Source: Akkermansia muciniphila
GTDB lineage: Bacteria > Verrucomicrobiota > Verrucomicrobiia > Limisphaerales > BJHT01
Assembly: GCA_945861535.1 (NCBI GenBank)
Contig: CAMAUZ010000047.1
Location: forward strand, 1 to 58,033
DNA length: 58,033 bases
Reading direction: 5' to 3'
Part shown: positions 42,077 through 51,611 of the stretch, piece by piece
Position numbering within the stretch: position 1 is the stretch's first letter
How the letters are laid out: each line of letters starts with the position of its first letter
Made by a program: the position numbers and the translations under genes
The notes under the pieces: generated by a model
The model's database searches: none
Seen by the model: only the letters and a program-made list of their open reading frames with translations
Told to the model about the DNA's origin: nothing

Positions 42077-42606
42077 TCAATCATCGAACCCTGTGTGTCT
42101 CGGCTCTCCCGCCACAAACTCAACGCGCCAAGCTCGTTCGCCGTTGCGGGAGTCGATAAATTCGAACGTGAAATCGCCTGGTCGTTGCTCGTCGGTAACG
42201 TCGAGAGCGTAGAGTTCGAGCGTCCCGTCGCGAACCTCAGCCTCTCTGGTCCGAAGAAACTTGATGGCACGCTGCTCCACCTCGGCAAACCGTCCGAGGA
42301 TGTGCTGCCCTTTCGCGAGAAGCCTCTCGCTCGGCCCACTCTCTGTGCCGCCAACGACAACCCGAATGTCTCTGCCATCACGGCGAATCTCGCACATCCA
42401 AAGGCGTTGTCGGAAGTGAACAGTCCAAGCTCCGGGTGCCGGAACTGACGCTCCGGCTTGCGCTCTCGGAGATAGTAGTGAGCTATGCCATAAGCAATCC
42501 TGCCGACGCCGAACACCAACAAGCCAACGGCAAGCAGTAGCGCAACCGCGAGTCCACCGATGAGCGGGTAATCAGGCACCGGTGTGCAGTGTGGCCTAAT
42601 TTCCAA
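42077..42606 (-). pseudogene. Single-span membrane protein gene with a one-base frameshift
   Basis: From the ATG at 42606: a membrane helix (YPLIGGLAVALLLAVGLLVFGV, about residues 13-34), then REKPERQFRHPELGLFTSDNAF-like text. At about 42398-42403 the frame breaks: the expected Phe-Trp-Met reads Phe-Gly-Cys, consistent with loss of one T. In the next frame the protein resumes as MCEIRRDGRDIRVVVGG and continues to LYALDVTDEQRPGDFTFEFIDSRNGERAWRVEF, ending at 42077. The joined product, about 176 residues, fits a family with HP-x-x-G-x-x-x-x-x-D ... SDEQRP-x-DFTFEF. It is either a real lesion or a sequencing error. Confidence 0.7.
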
Positions 42607-42627
42607 ATCACCCGCACCTCTCTCGGC

Positions 42628-43611
42628 TCAGCCCCCCACCTCCGCGCGCGCCTCGGCCGCCAGCGCCGTGCTGAGATAGCGCTCGCCCGTCGAGCACGCG
42701 ACCGTGACGATGATCTTGCCCTTGTTCTCCGGGCGTTTGGCCACCTCAATGGCCGCCCACACGTTGGCGCCCGTAGAGATGCCGACCAGGATGCCTTCTT
42801 CCTTCGCGAGGCGGCGGGCCATCGCAAACGAGTCGTCGTTGCTCACCTGCACGCACTCGACGATCTGCGCGTTCCCCTGTCTGTCTTTGAGATGGAGATT
42901 CTTCGGCACGAAACCCGCGCCCGTGCCTTGAATCTTGTGCGGTCCCGGCTTCACCGGCTGCCCGGCCAGCGTCTGCGAAATCACCGGCGAATCCTTCGGC
43001 TCGACCGCGATCGCCTGGAAGGTCGGCTTGCGCGGCTTGATCACTTCGCAGCAGCCCGTGATCGTCCCGCCCGTGCCCACGGCGGCGACGAAGATGTCCA
43101 CCTTGCCCGCCGTGTCGTCCCAGACTTCCTCGGCCGTGGTCTGGCGATGGATCTCCGGATTGGCGGGGTTTTCAAACTGCTGGGGAATCCACGAATTCGG
43201 CGTCTCCTTCGCCAGCGCCTCGGCCCGCGCGATTGCGCCTTTCATGCCCTCGGTGCCCGGCGTGAGCACCAGCTTGGCGCCGAGCATCGCGAGCAGCGTG
43301 CGGCGTTCGACCGACATCGTCTCGGGCATCGTGAGGATCAGCTTGTAGCCCTTGGCCGCCGCGACGAACGCGAGCGCGATGCCCGTGTTGCCGCTGGTCG
43401 GCTCGATGATGATCGTGTCCTTGGTCAAGATGCCCCGGCGTTCGGCGTCGGCGATCATCGCCATGCCGATACGATCTTTCACGCTGCCGAGTGGATTAAA
43501 AAATTCGCACTTGAGCAGGATCGTGGCCTCCAGGCCCGCCGTCACCCGGTTCAACCGCACCAGCGGCGTGTGTCCGACAGTCTCGACAATGTTGTTGTAA
43601 ATGCGGCCCAT
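42628..43611 (-). CDS. cysK: Cysteine synthase (O-acetylserine sulfhydrylase)
   Basis: A 327-residue PLP enzyme that makes cysteine from O-acetylserine and sulfide. The PLP lysine is K45 in [11 protein letters not shown], with [33 protein letters not shown] and the later GAGFVPKNL and [12 protein letters not shown] motifs. Length and order match CysK/CysM. The start at 43611 begins [20 protein letters not shown], the family start; upstream sequence in the frame is repeat DNA. Confidence 0.93.
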   Translation of the reverse strand: MGRIYNNIVETVGHTPLVRLNRVTAGLEATILLKCEFFNPLGSVKDRIGMAMIADAERRGILTKDTIIIEPTSGNTGIALAFVAAAKGYKLILTMPETMSVERRTLLAMLGAKLVLTPGTEGMKGAIARAEALAKETPNSWIPQQFENPANPEIHRQTTAEEVWDDTAGKVDIFVAAVGTGGTITGCCEVIKPRKPTFQAIAVEPKDSPVISQTLAGQPVKPGPHKIQGTGAGFVPKNLHLKDRQGNAQIVECVQVSNDDSFAMARRLAKEEGILVGISTGANVWAAIEVAKRPENKGKIIVTVACSTGERYLSTALAAEARAEVGG

Positions 43612-43790
43612 AATTTTCCTGTGGTAAGTAAGTTTTGTCCAAAAAACGACTGGTTGTGTGCCGGGGGATAGTGGGCAAACCCCGCACCGCAGCAAGCGTT
43701 TTCCCTCCCGCGGCCGCCGGCCGCTGGCAGGGCGCGTTCGGGCACCACCCCTTGGCTGAAGAGCTTGAGTGAAAAGCGCATCGCGCCCCT

Positions 43791-44037
43791 GTAGCCACCG
43801 ACGTGAGGAGTCGGATTTCCCCGCAATTCGCGTGCGTTCCATCCGCCTGCCAACGTACGGTACCGCAGGCGTCTCGCCTGCGAGTTCGCGGGGCGTCTCG
43901 CCCCGAGTCGAAACGGGCGGCGAGACGCCTGCGGTACCACGACCTCGGCCCGCCCGCTTGCCGCGCCCCACGCAGGTACGATGGCCCCATGCTGCGCCTT
44001 CTCTTGGCGCTCGGGTTCTCCTCACGTCGGCGGCTAC
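43791..44037. repeat. Family H composite element, copy with nested family B
   Basis: Left end GTAGCCACCGACGTGAGGAG and right end CTCCTCACGTCGGCGGCTAC. It shares CCGCCTGCCAACGTAC and GATGGCCCCATGCTGCGCC sub-ends with 18570-18902. Confidence 0.85.
43859..43938. repeat. Family B palindromic element, copy 1
   Basis: Ends GGTACCGCAGGCGTCTCGCC and GGCGAGACGCCTGCGGTACC are a perfect inverted pair, with an inner GGGGCGTCTCGCCCC palindrome. Copy 2 is at 53593-53697. Confidence 0.9.
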
Positions 44038-44191
44038 GTTTTCACACAGCCGGTGAAGCCGGGTGCTGACGAGCTGGCGGCATCGACTGCCAGCGGCTGA
44101 TCTGCGCCGGGCAGCAACCGCATCAAGAAGACCAATTGATTTCACCCACTCCGCGATTCAAGCTCGCCCATCGCAAAACAATCACGCAGCC

Positions 44192-45790
44192 ATGAGCCTG
44201 AAGCCACTGAATCGCCGCCGCTTCGTCGCGGTTTCCACCACCGGACTGGGCGCGCTGTTGCTGCCGTTTCCCGCGCGCGCCGCCGCGCCCGTGCCGCGCG
44301 ACAACCCGTTTGCGAACCTCAAACTCGCGTGGGCCGACGCGCTCCCGTGGGACAATGTCGTGGACATCACCACCCAACCGGGCGACACGCCGGCGCAGAA
44401 ACTCGCCGTCGCGCAGATCCTGCTCGCGAGCAAGGGCGGCGGGGTCGCCTACTTTCCCGCGGGCGTTTATCGCTTCTCCGAATCGCTCCGGCTGCAGCAC
44501 GGCATCATCCTCCGCGGCGCGCCGCCCAGCGGGTCCGTGCGGGCGCACGACGACGGCTTCCAGCTCGCCACGCGCTTCGAGTTTCCGAAATACGAGCCGT
44601 CCTTCACCAGCGACGGCACGCCGACCACGACAGCCTTCAAGGGCATCTACGCGCAAAGTCCCGCGACCGATTCCAACTGCGGCGTGGTGAACGTGGACAT
44701 CAACCGCGGGCACATCCATCTCGTCGATGACGGCACCGAGGCACATCGCGCCGGGCGCAACCGTTTCGTCGTCGGCTGCATCCTGCGCAACGCCGCCGTG
44801 GCCGATCCCGCGGTGCCGAACCTGAAGCTGGGCCAGAAACCGTGGCAGCGCTTCACGCAGCGCCATTCCGCCGCGATCGACGTGCAGGCCGAAGCCAACC
44901 TCCTCGTCGCGAACAACCGCCTGCCGCGCAGCGGCGACGACAACTTCACGATGAACGGCTTCCTCCTGCTTGACCCGAAAAAGAAGCCCGTCGAAACCGA
45001 CGGCATCGTGTTCGATTACGACAACCGGCCCGCGATCTACGTGAACCACTACGGCATCGGCGGCGCGGGCGGCGGCGGTCCGGACGGCACGCCCGAGACG
45101 CACCCGCACGGCTTCCGCAAAGGCATCGTCATCCGCGACAACTACATTTTCAACACCGGCCGCATGGGCATTGGCTTCTGCGGCGACGGCGTCGAGTGCC
45201 GCAACAACGTCATCCGTTTCCCCGATGATTTCTGGCGGCCCACCGCCACCGGCCAGGCGCTCACCGCCGGCTCAAGCACCAACGACAACCGCGCCATCGA
45301 GATGCGCGGCTGGCGCTGGATCGTCGCGGACAACGACTACCAGGTTCACCGCAACTGGGCCTTCGACCGCAAATACCGCATCAACGACGGCGAGGGCCTC
45401 ATGCACGAGGACCATGTGAACTCGACCGTGAAAGACAGCGTGCTCGCCAACAACCGCGGGAACACCTACCTGAGCATTTACAAAACCGCCGGCATCGACG
45501 GCCTGCTCATCGAGGGCAACGACATCCGCCTCGGCGACGGTCGCCAGACCATCGCCAACGGCACCGCGATCTTCGCCGACGCCAACCGCAACAAGGCCGC
45601 GTTCCCCTGTCGCAACGTGCGCATTGTGAACAACACCACTGCCGGCGGCGGCATCCTCGTCGCCGGTTCCCCCGCCGAAGGCAACGTGGTCAAGGGCAAC
45701 CGCCACCTCGGCGACACCCCCGCCCGCCTCCTCAACCGCGCCAGCGCCCGCCTCGAAGCCAACACCAACTACACCAGCGAATCCGCCTGA
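44192..45790 (+). CDS. Tat-exported parallel beta-helix protein
   Basis: A 532-residue protein. The N-terminus LNRRRFVAVSTTGLGALLLP has the twin Arg and hydrophobic run of a Tat signal, cleaved after ARA. The mature part has right-handed beta-helix features: short strands with repeated N-rich turns (GGVAYFPAGVYRFSESLRL, IHLVDDGTEAHRAGRNRFVVGCILRNAAV, GIVIRDNYIFNTGRMGIGFCGDGVECRNNVIRF, DGLLIEGNDIRLGD). This fits pectate-lyase-like or other polysaccharide-cleaving folds, but no family active site is visible. The ATG at 44192 is set for the signal. Confidence 0.75.
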   Translation: MSLKPLNRRRFVAVSTTGLGALLLPFPARAAAPVPRDNPFANLKLAWADALPWDNVVDITTQPGDTPAQKLAVAQILLASKGGGVAYFPAGVYRFSESLRLQHGIILRGAPPSGSVRAHDDGFQLATRFEFPKYEPSFTSDGTPTTTAFKGIYAQSPATDSNCGVVNVDINRGHIHLVDDGTEAHRAGRNRFVVGCILRNAAVADPAVPNLKLGQKPWQRFTQRHSAAIDVQAEANLLVANNRLPRSGDDNFTMNGFLLLDPKKKPVETDGIVFDYDNRPAIYVNHYGIGGAGGGGPDGTPETHPHGFRKGIVIRDNYIFNTGRMGIGFCGDGVECRNNVIRFPDDFWRPTATGQALTAGSSTNDNRAIEMRGWRWIVADNDYQVHRNWAFDRKYRINDGEGLMHEDHVNSTVKDSVLANNRGNTYLSIYKTAGIDGLLIEGNDIRLGDGRQTIANGTAIFADANRNKAAFPCRNVRIVNNTTAGGGILVAGSPAEGNVVKGNRHLGDTPARLLNRASARLEANTNYTSESA

Positions 45791-45883
45791 TTCCACGCAC
45801 CCCATTCGCCCTTCCCCATTTCCTATTCCAAATTCGCCACTCGAAATTCTCCATTCGGAATTCCCCATTCACCCTTCCCCGCC
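45791..45883. repeat. Spacer of repeated CCATTC/GGAATTC words
   Basis: The short gap before the aminotransferase consists of tandem-like CCATTCxxxAATTCxCC phrases, similar in style to the ACTCCTGACTCCTGACT stretch at 11040-11100. Confidence 0.55.
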
Positions 45884-47017
45884 ATGATTGATCCCCTCCG
45901 CCGCGCCCAAGACTTCCCCGCGCTCTCCTCCCTCTGCTACCTCAACACCGCCGCCGAGAGCATCCCGCCCACCTGCGTCGGCGAGGCGTTGCAAGACTAC
46001 TGGCGCGACAAACTGCTCGGCATGAAAGGCCGCGACGGCCACTACGCTCGCGCCGAGCAATGCCGCGACATCGCCGCGCGCACCCTCGGTCTCACGCCCG
46101 CGGAAGTCGCCTTCTGCTCGTGCAGCGCCGAGGCCTACAACCTCCTCGCCACCGCCGTTGAACTGCGCCCCGGGGACGAAGTGCTCATCAGCGATCTCGA
46201 CTTTCCCTCGGGCGCGACGCCGTGGCTCGCGAACCAGCGCCGACACACCGTCCGCGTCTGGCGCAACCGCGACGGCCAGCTTGAAACGCACGAACTGCCT
46301 CCGCTCCTCAACGCCCGCACACGGCTCGTGCAAGTCTCGCTCGTGAGCTTCTACAACGGCCAGCGCTTGGACTGGCGGCCCTTCCACGACACCGTGCGCC
46401 GCTACGCGCCCAACGCCCTCATCGCCGTCGATGTCACGCAGGCGCTCGGCCGCATCCCGCTCGATTGCCGCGACGCCGACTGCATCATCTCGAGCACGCA
46501 TAAGTGGGTGCTCGGCATCCACGGCGGCTGCATCATCGGCATCCCGCAGGCGCGCGCGGCCGAACTCACGACCCGCGCCGGCGGCTGGTTTCATCTCGAG
46601 AACGCCTTCGATGCCGACCGCTTCGAGCGCGTCGCCGTGAAAAAAGGCGCGGCGAGCTGGTCCACCGGCATGCCCAATTTTGCTGCGATCTACGCGCTCA
46701 ACGCCGCGCTCCGCTATCTCGCCGACATCGGCATCGAGAACATCGCGCGCCACGCCGACCCGCTCACCGAGCGCACCTATCAAGGCCTGCAAAATCTCGG
46801 CGTGAAACTCATGGCCCCGTGGTCGCGCAAAAATCCCTCCGGCATCATGGCCTTCCGCCACCCGCGCACCGCCGAGATTTACGACGCGCTCGACCGCGAA
46901 AACATCCACGTCATGCACCACGCCGGCCGCCTCCGCGTCGCCATTCACGGCTACACTACGGCGGCGGATGTGGAGCATTTCCTGAGCACGATGCAGAAGG
47001 CGCTGGCGGCGGGGTGA
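45884..47017 (+). CDS. Aminotransferase class V family protein
   Basis: A 377-residue PLP enzyme of the NifS/isopenicillin-epimerase-like branch. The lysine that binds PLP is in DCIISSTHKWVLGIHGG (the SSTHKW motif). Further signs are EVAFCSCSAEAYNLLATAV, DEVLISDLDFPSGATPWL and IAVDVTQALGRIPLD. The substrate is not evident: class V members act on cysteine, serine, kynurenine or others. It starts 94 bases after the beta-helix gene, with repeat sequence between. Confidence 0.85.
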   Translation: MIDPLRRAQDFPALSSLCYLNTAAESIPPTCVGEALQDYWRDKLLGMKGRDGHYARAEQCRDIAARTLGLTPAEVAFCSCSAEAYNLLATAVELRPGDEVLISDLDFPSGATPWLANQRRHTVRVWRNRDGQLETHELPPLLNARTRLVQVSLVSFYNGQRLDWRPFHDTVRRYAPNALIAVDVTQALGRIPLDCRDADCIISSTHKWVLGIHGGCIIGIPQARAAELTTRAGGWFHLENAFDADRFERVAVKKGAASWSTGMPNFAAIYALNAALRYLADIGIENIARHADPLTERTYQGLQNLGVKLMAPWSRKNPSGIMAFRHPRTAEIYDALDRENIHVMHHAGRLRVAIHGYTTAADVEHFLSTMQKALAAG

Positions 47018-47870
47018 GCGGGGAGGTGAAGCTCAAAATTCAAAGCTCAAAGTTCAAGGGAAGCAGCAAGAACCAGGTTCCTACGCGATCGGCAAAGGGT
47101 GGGCGGATCTCAGTTTATTGCAGACGGCCTGCTTCGCCGTTCCAGCCCGGCGGGCGAAAGAAAATAGCCCAGCACTTCAGTGCTGGGTTCGCTGCGGCGC
47201 CGAACCAAGTCCCGCCAGGGACGAAAGAGTTGGTGCGCCGGTGATCGATCGGGCCCTGTGAATCTCGGCGATGATCGCCGTATCCCTTGTTCGCCGCCGC
47301 TTCGTGCCGGAGGCACGCAAGAAATTAGCCGGTGGTGAAGCGCAGCGGAACCACCGGAAAAAACACACCGAAGAGCTGCGCCCCGGCGGGGCGCGAGATC
47401 GGTGGCTCCCCGCCGACACAGCTCGCCATGGCGACGTTGCATCACTGGCGGACCTTCCGGCCTGCTGGCAACCCCGTGAGCGCGCGCCGGCCGGGAAGCC
47501 CGCGCGACGGGGAAGGTGTCGTGGAGGCGGGAGGATGGCGCGCTTTCACGGCTCTCGCGCCCCGCGGGGGCGCACGGTTGGGCGGGGCGGTATATCCGGT
47601 GGTTCCGCTGCGCTTCACCACCGGCTAATATCTTACGTGCCTCCGGCACGACACGGGACGCGCGCCAGCAAAAGGACCATGAAGGCTCCGCGCAATCAGC
47701 CTAGATTCCGATCACCGGACCGGTGCAGGCACCTTCGCCGGTCGCAACACAAACCCCGGAAACGATCCTTTTGGAAACTTGTCTCTTGCAGCTTCCCTTG
47801 AGCTTTGAGCTTTAAGCTTTGAGCTTCGCCCCCCCGCTTCCCCCCTTGCCTGCCAGGCCGCGCCGCCCCC
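47018..47870. other. Large gap filled by repeats, including family F copy 2
   Basis: More than 850 bases without a gene: AAGCTCAAAATTC-type words at 47028-47060, an AGCCCAGCACTTCAGTGCTGGGTT palindrome area at 47165-47195, family F at 47302-47651, and GAGCTTTGAGCTTTAAGC at 47800-47826. Confidence 0.7.
47302..47651. repeat. Family F long-TIR element, copy 2
   Basis: About 350 bases; its ends are nearly identical to those of 36727-37046 (TCGTGCCGGAGGCACGCAAG and GCACGTAAG-like/ATATCTTACGTGCC). The interior has CGCCCCGGCGGGGCG and CGCGCCCCGCGGGGGCG palindromes but differs otherwise. Confidence 0.85.
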
Positions 47871-48440
47871 ATGCTCAACCCCATGATTACACTGATCGTC
47901 GGCACCAATCGTCCGGGCAGCAACTCGCGCAAAATCGCGGCGCACATTGAGGAAATCTACGCGGGCTTGAAAGTCCCACTGACCGTCCTCGACCTCGCCA
48001 AGCTGCCCATCGACGTCTTCCTGCCGCAGGCGTACGCGGAGAAACCGGCGGCTTTCCAACCGTTCAGCGACGCCGTCCTCGCCTCCGACGGCCTCGTCGT
48101 CGTGACGCCCGAATACAACGGCGGCATGCCGGGCGTGCTGAAATATTTCATCGACCTGCTGAAGTTCCCCGAGAGCTTCCAGAGCCGTCCGGTCTGCTTC
48201 GTCGGCGTGGCCGCCGGCATGTGGGGCGCGCTGCGACCGGTCGAGCAGTTGCAGCAGATTTTCGGCTATCGCAACGCCTTCCTCTATCCCGAGCGCGTGT
48301 TCCTCCCTGGCATCGGCGGCCTGCTCGACGACGCCGGCCGTCTCAAAGATGCCGAACTGCTCGGCCGCTTGGAGAAGCAGGCCGCGGGATTCGTGGACTT
48401 CGTGGAAAAAGTGAAGGGCGTGAAGCAGCGCGGGGCGTAG
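47871..48440 (+). CDS. NAD(P)H-dependent FMN reductase
   Basis: A 189-residue flavodoxin-like protein. ITLIVGTNRPGSNSRKIAAHI is the FMN phosphate loop, and VVVTPEYNGGMPGVLKYFIDLL is the classic flavin-binding PEYNGG-x-PG motif of the FMN_red family. It reduces FMN with NADPH to supply flavin to other enzymes or act as an azo/quinone reductase. The ATG at 47871 is followed by an in-frame ATG at residue 5. Confidence 0.9.
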   Translation: MLNPMITLIVGTNRPGSNSRKIAAHIEEIYAGLKVPLTVLDLAKLPIDVFLPQAYAEKPAAFQPFSDAVLASDGLVVVTPEYNGGMPGVLKYFIDLLKFPESFQSRPVCFVGVAAGMWGALRPVEQLQQIFGYRNAFLYPERVFLPGIGGLLDDAGRLKDAELLGRLEKQAAGFVDFVEKVKGVKQRGA

Positions 48441-48726
48441 AGGAAGGCACGGAACGCAGCGCTGAACCCGAGCGCCAGCGCTGCTCGGGGAGCGCGCGCG
48501 GCCCGCGTGCGCGTTTGGGCGGCCCGCCCAAACCTCGTTCCCCAGTCTGCCTTTCTCTCCGCAAAAAAAGTGAGTCACACGATGTTTTCAGCAGGCCGCC
48601 GAAAACAGCACGCCAGCGGCGTGCGCTCCCCGCGGCGCCTCTCGCTGCCGCCACCGCCGCCCACCCTTCCCCACCGCCGCCCCGAAAGCCTTGCCGCCGG
48701 CAAACGCGACACCCTAGATTGCGCGC

Positions 48727-49506
48727 GTGCCTAGCTATGTCATGGCGGTTGCCAATCAAAAAGGCGGGGTGGGGAAAACCACCACGTCCGTAAACCTCGC
48801 GGCCTGCCTCGCCGCCCTCGGCCAGCGCGTCCTGCTCGTCGATGTGGACCCGCAGGCCAACGCCACTAGCGGCGTCGGCATTGAGAAAACCCCCGGTGCC
48901 AGCGCCTACCGGCCGCTTCTCGGCGAAGGCACCCTGCTCGAAAAAGTCCAGCAGACGGCTTTCGACCGCCTCCATCTCATCCCCAGCGAGGTGGACCTGT
49001 GCGGCGTCGAGGTCGAACTGGCGCGCGGCGAAAACCATCTCCTGCGCCTGCGCCAGGCGCTCGAACCCGTGCGCGCCAGCGGCCAGTTTGATTTCATCAT
49101 CCTCGACTGCCCGCCCTCCCTGGGCGTGCTCACGTTGAACTGTTTCGCCGCAGTGGATTGGCTCCTCGTCCCGCTCCAGTGCGAGTATTACGCGCTCGAA
49201 GGCGTGTCGATGCTCACCCGTATCCTGAGCCAGTTGCGCGACTCCGGCGTGAATCCGGGCCTCGAACTTCTCGGCATCGTGATGACGATGTTCGACAGCC
49301 GCACCAACCTCTCCAACCAGGTCGTCGGCGAAGTGCGGCAGCATTTCGGCGCGAAAGTTTTCGACACCGTCATCCCCCGCACCACGCGCCTCGCCGAGGC
49401 ACCCAGCTTCGGCAAACCCATCATCTACTACGACAAATACAGCGCCGGCGCCTCCGCCTATGAAGTGCTCGCCGAGGAACTGATGGAGCGCGTCGGAAAA
49501 CGGTAG
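48727..49506 (+). CDS. parA: ParA/Soj-type chromosome partition ATPase
   Basis: A 259-residue deviant Walker ATPase. The P-loop is NQKGGVGKTTTSVNL with K12 as the signature Lys, switch I is VDVDPQANATSGVG, and switch II is FIILDCPPSLGVLT. The C-terminal third has EYYALEGVSMLTRIL and VVGEVRQHFGAKVF, typical of Soj. It should drive chromosome or plasmid movement with ParB and parS, but no parB gene and no 16-bp parS-like site were found near. The listed start is GTG at 48727; ATG at 48742 is an alternative. Confidence 0.9.
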   Translation: MPSYVMAVANQKGGVGKTTTSVNLAACLAALGQRVLLVDVDPQANATSGVGIEKTPGASAYRPLLGEGTLLEKVQQTAFDRLHLIPSEVDLCGVEVELARGENHLLRLRQALEPVRASGQFDFIILDCPPSLGVLTLNCFAAVDWLLVPLQCEYYALEGVSMLTRILSQLRDSGVNPGLELLGIVMTMFDSRTNLSNQVVGEVRQHFGAKVFDTVIPRTTRLAEAPSFGKPIIYYDKYSAGASAYEVLAEELMERVGKR

Positions 49507-49516
49507 CGCCCCGCCC

Positions 49517-49584
49517 GTAGCCGCCGACGTGAGGAGGCGGATCGGGCGCTCGGCAGATGCCTCCTCCTGCCAACGCACGGTACC
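49517..49584. repeat. Family H, left part
   Basis: GTAGCCGCCGACGTGAGGAG, then CTCCTGCCAACGCACGGTAC. Only the left half of the element is present, in the gap between parA and nadE. Confidence 0.8.
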
Positions 49585-49605
49585 GCCCGATCGCCGCGCC
49601 CCGCC

Positions 49606-51243
49606 TCACACCTCCCGAAATTTCTGCGCGATCGGAATCCGCCTTCCCACCCCGAACGCCTTGCTCGTCACCTTCAAACCCGGCGCGGCCTGCCGGCGTT
49701 TGTACTCGGTAACATCGATCAGCCGCAGAATCCGCCGCACCGTTTCCTCCTTGAACCCTTGCGCCACAATCTCCGCAAACGACCGCCCTTTCACGACGTA
49801 CTCCTCGAGAATCGCGTCGAGATCCTCATACGGCGGCAGCGAATCCTGATCGGTCTGATTCGGCCGCAACTCCGCCGACGGTGGCTTGGTGATTGACGGC
49901 GTGGGAATGATCTCGCGCTCGCGATTGATCCACCGCGACAGCCGGTAAATCAGCGTCTTCGGCACGTCGCTGATCACCGCCAACCCGCCGCACATGTCGC
50001 CGTAGAGCGTGCAGTAGCCGACCGCCAGTTCGCTCTTGTTCCCCGTCGTCAGCAGCAGCGAGCCGAACTTGTTCGACATCGCCATGAGCGTCACGCCGCG
50101 CAGGCGGGCCTGCATGTTTTCCTCCGTCGTGTCCTCCGCCAGCCCCGCGAAGAGCGGCTGCATCTGCGCCTTCACCGCGGCGAACATCGGCTGGATTGAA
50201 ACCACGTCGTAGCGAATACCCAAGTTCTCCGCCAACACCCGCGCATCATCGAGACTGCCCGACGACGAGAACTGCGACGGCAACGAAACCCCGCGCACGT
50301 TCTCGCGCCCGAGCGCCTCCGCCGCCAGCACCGCCGTCACCGCCGAATCAATGCCGCCGCTCAACCCCAGCACCGCCGATTTGAAGCCGCACTTGTGCAG
50401 GTAATCGCGCAACCCGAGCACGAGCGCGCGATAGATTTGCTCCTCCTCGCACGGTGCCGCCGCGACCACCGGCACCGCCGTCGCCGTGTCCACCACGATG
50501 AAATCCTCCGCAAACTGCGCCCCCTGCGCGATCAGTTCGCCGCGCGCATTGAAAACCAGACTGCTCCCATCAAAGACCAGCTCGTCATTGCCCCCGACCA
50601 GATTGCAATACACCACCGGCCGCCCCGCCTTCGCCGCCAGGCTCGCCAACATTGCGGCGCGCGTCGCGTCCTTGCCCATCTGCCACGGCGACGCCGAGAT
50701 GTTGAAAATAATTTCCGCACCGCCCGCCACGAGGTCCATCGCCGGATTGCGCCGATACCGCCGCTCGCGCCAGAAGTCCTCATCGTTCCACACGTCCTCG
50801 CAGATCGTGAGACCGACGCGCCGCCCGGTCAGTTCGGCCACCGCATTCTCCGTCGCCGGTTCAAAATAACGGTCCTCGTCGAACACATCGTACGTCGGCA
50901 GCAGCGTCTTGGCGCGCGTCGTCTGGATGCGCCCGTGCTGGAGCAGCGCCACGGAATTGGTCGCCTCGCGCCCCGGCCGCCGGTCATTCCTTCCAACGAC
51001 GCCCACGAGCAAAGCCGTCTCCCCCGTCGCCGCCGCGAGCCGCTCCAGCGCCGCCAGATTGGCCGGAATGAAACTGTTCTTGAGCAACAGATCACGCGGC
51101 GGATAGCCCACGATCCCCAGCTCCGGCGTCAGCACGACCGCCGCCCCCGCCGCGACGCCGCGCTGATAGGCGGCGAGAATCTTCCGCTCGTTGCCGGGGA
51201 TGTCTCCGACCGTGGTGTTGATTTGCGCCAGCGCGATTTTCAT
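49606..51243 (-). CDS. nadE: Glutamine-dependent NAD+ synthetase
   Basis: A 545-residue two-domain enzyme that makes NAD+ from deamido-NAD+ with ATP and glutamine. The N-terminal nitrilase-like domain has the catalytic Cys in VGLTICEDVWND, with Glu in LTPELGIVGYPP and Lys in KTLLPTYDVF. The C-terminal synthetase domain has the ATP loop LGLSGGIDSAV (from about residue 290) and SNKFGSLLLTTGNKSELAVGYCTLYGD. Order and length fit the two-domain form. It is convergent with parA. Confidence 0.95.
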   Translation of the reverse strand: MKIALAQINTTVGDIPGNERKILAAYQRGVAAGAAVVLTPELGIVGYPPRDLLLKNSFIPANLAALERLAAATGETALLVGVVGRNDRRPGREATNSVALLQHGRIQTTRAKTLLPTYDVFDEDRYFEPATENAVAELTGRRVGLTICEDVWNDEDFWRERRYRRNPAMDLVAGGAEIIFNISASPWQMGKDATRAAMLASLAAKAGRPVVYCNLVGGNDELVFDGSSLVFNARGELIAQGAQFAEDFIVVDTATAVPVVAAAPCEEEQIYRALVLGLRDYLHKCGFKSAVLGLSGGIDSAVTAVLAAEALGRENVRGVSLPSQFSSSGSLDDARVLAENLGIRYDVVSIQPMFAAVKAQMQPLFAGLAEDTTEENMQARLRGVTLMAMSNKFGSLLLTTGNKSELAVGYCTLYGDMCGGLAVISDVPKTLIYRLSRWINREREIIPTPSITKPPSAELRPNQTDQDSLPPYEDLDAILEEYVVKGRSFAEIVAQGFKEETVRRILRLIDVTEYKRRQAAPGLKVTSKAFGVGRRIPIAQKFREV

Positions 51244-51314
51244 CGGCGCGAGGATAAGCCGGAAAGCAATGGGGAGGGAAAGGAATCAGTTCGGCCAGGA
51301 GCGCGGCATTGGCA

Positions 51315-51421
51315 GGAGCGCGGCGTTTACGCCGCAGAAACGTGAAGACGGAGAGGAGCGGTCGGACTGGCCGGACGTTGGTTGACAGGCGGACGCCTCT
51401 GCGGCGTGAACGCCGCGCTCC
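51315..51421. repeat. Family D palindromic element, copy 2
   Basis: Inverted ends GGAGCGCGGCGTTTACGCCG and CGGCGTGAACGCCGCGCTCC. It is followed 24 bases on by a nearly identical copy (51445-51552), a tandem pair with a period of about 130 bases. Confidence 0.9.
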
Positions 51422-51444
51422 GGGCGGGGCGCGCGTGGGGCGCA

Positions 51445-51552
51445 GGAGCGCGGCGTTTACGCCGCAGAAGCGTGGAGTGGGAGAGGGCGCGGTCGGACTG
51501 GCCGGACGTTGGTTGGCAGGCGGACATCTCTGCGGCGTGAACGCCGCGCTCC
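51445..51552. repeat. Family D palindromic element, copy 3
   Basis: Same ends as copy 2; the interior (GGTCGGACTGGCCGGACGTTGG) is shared with copy 2 but not with copy 1 at 15276. Confidence 0.9.
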
Positions 51553-51611
51553 GGGCGCTGCCAGTGCTGTCCGCGCGGGCATGGAGGATCAATTTCCGCA
51601 GCGTCTCCGTT

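Larger units (their letters stand above)
43612..44191. other. Gap filled by nested repeats H and B
   Basis: No gene. It holds the family H composite at 43791-44037, with a family B element inserted inside it at 43859-43938. Confidence 0.65.

Noticed and set aside
51315-51552. CRISPR-like array
   Set aside because: Only two units of about 107 bases that are palindromic through most of their length; spacers are absent.
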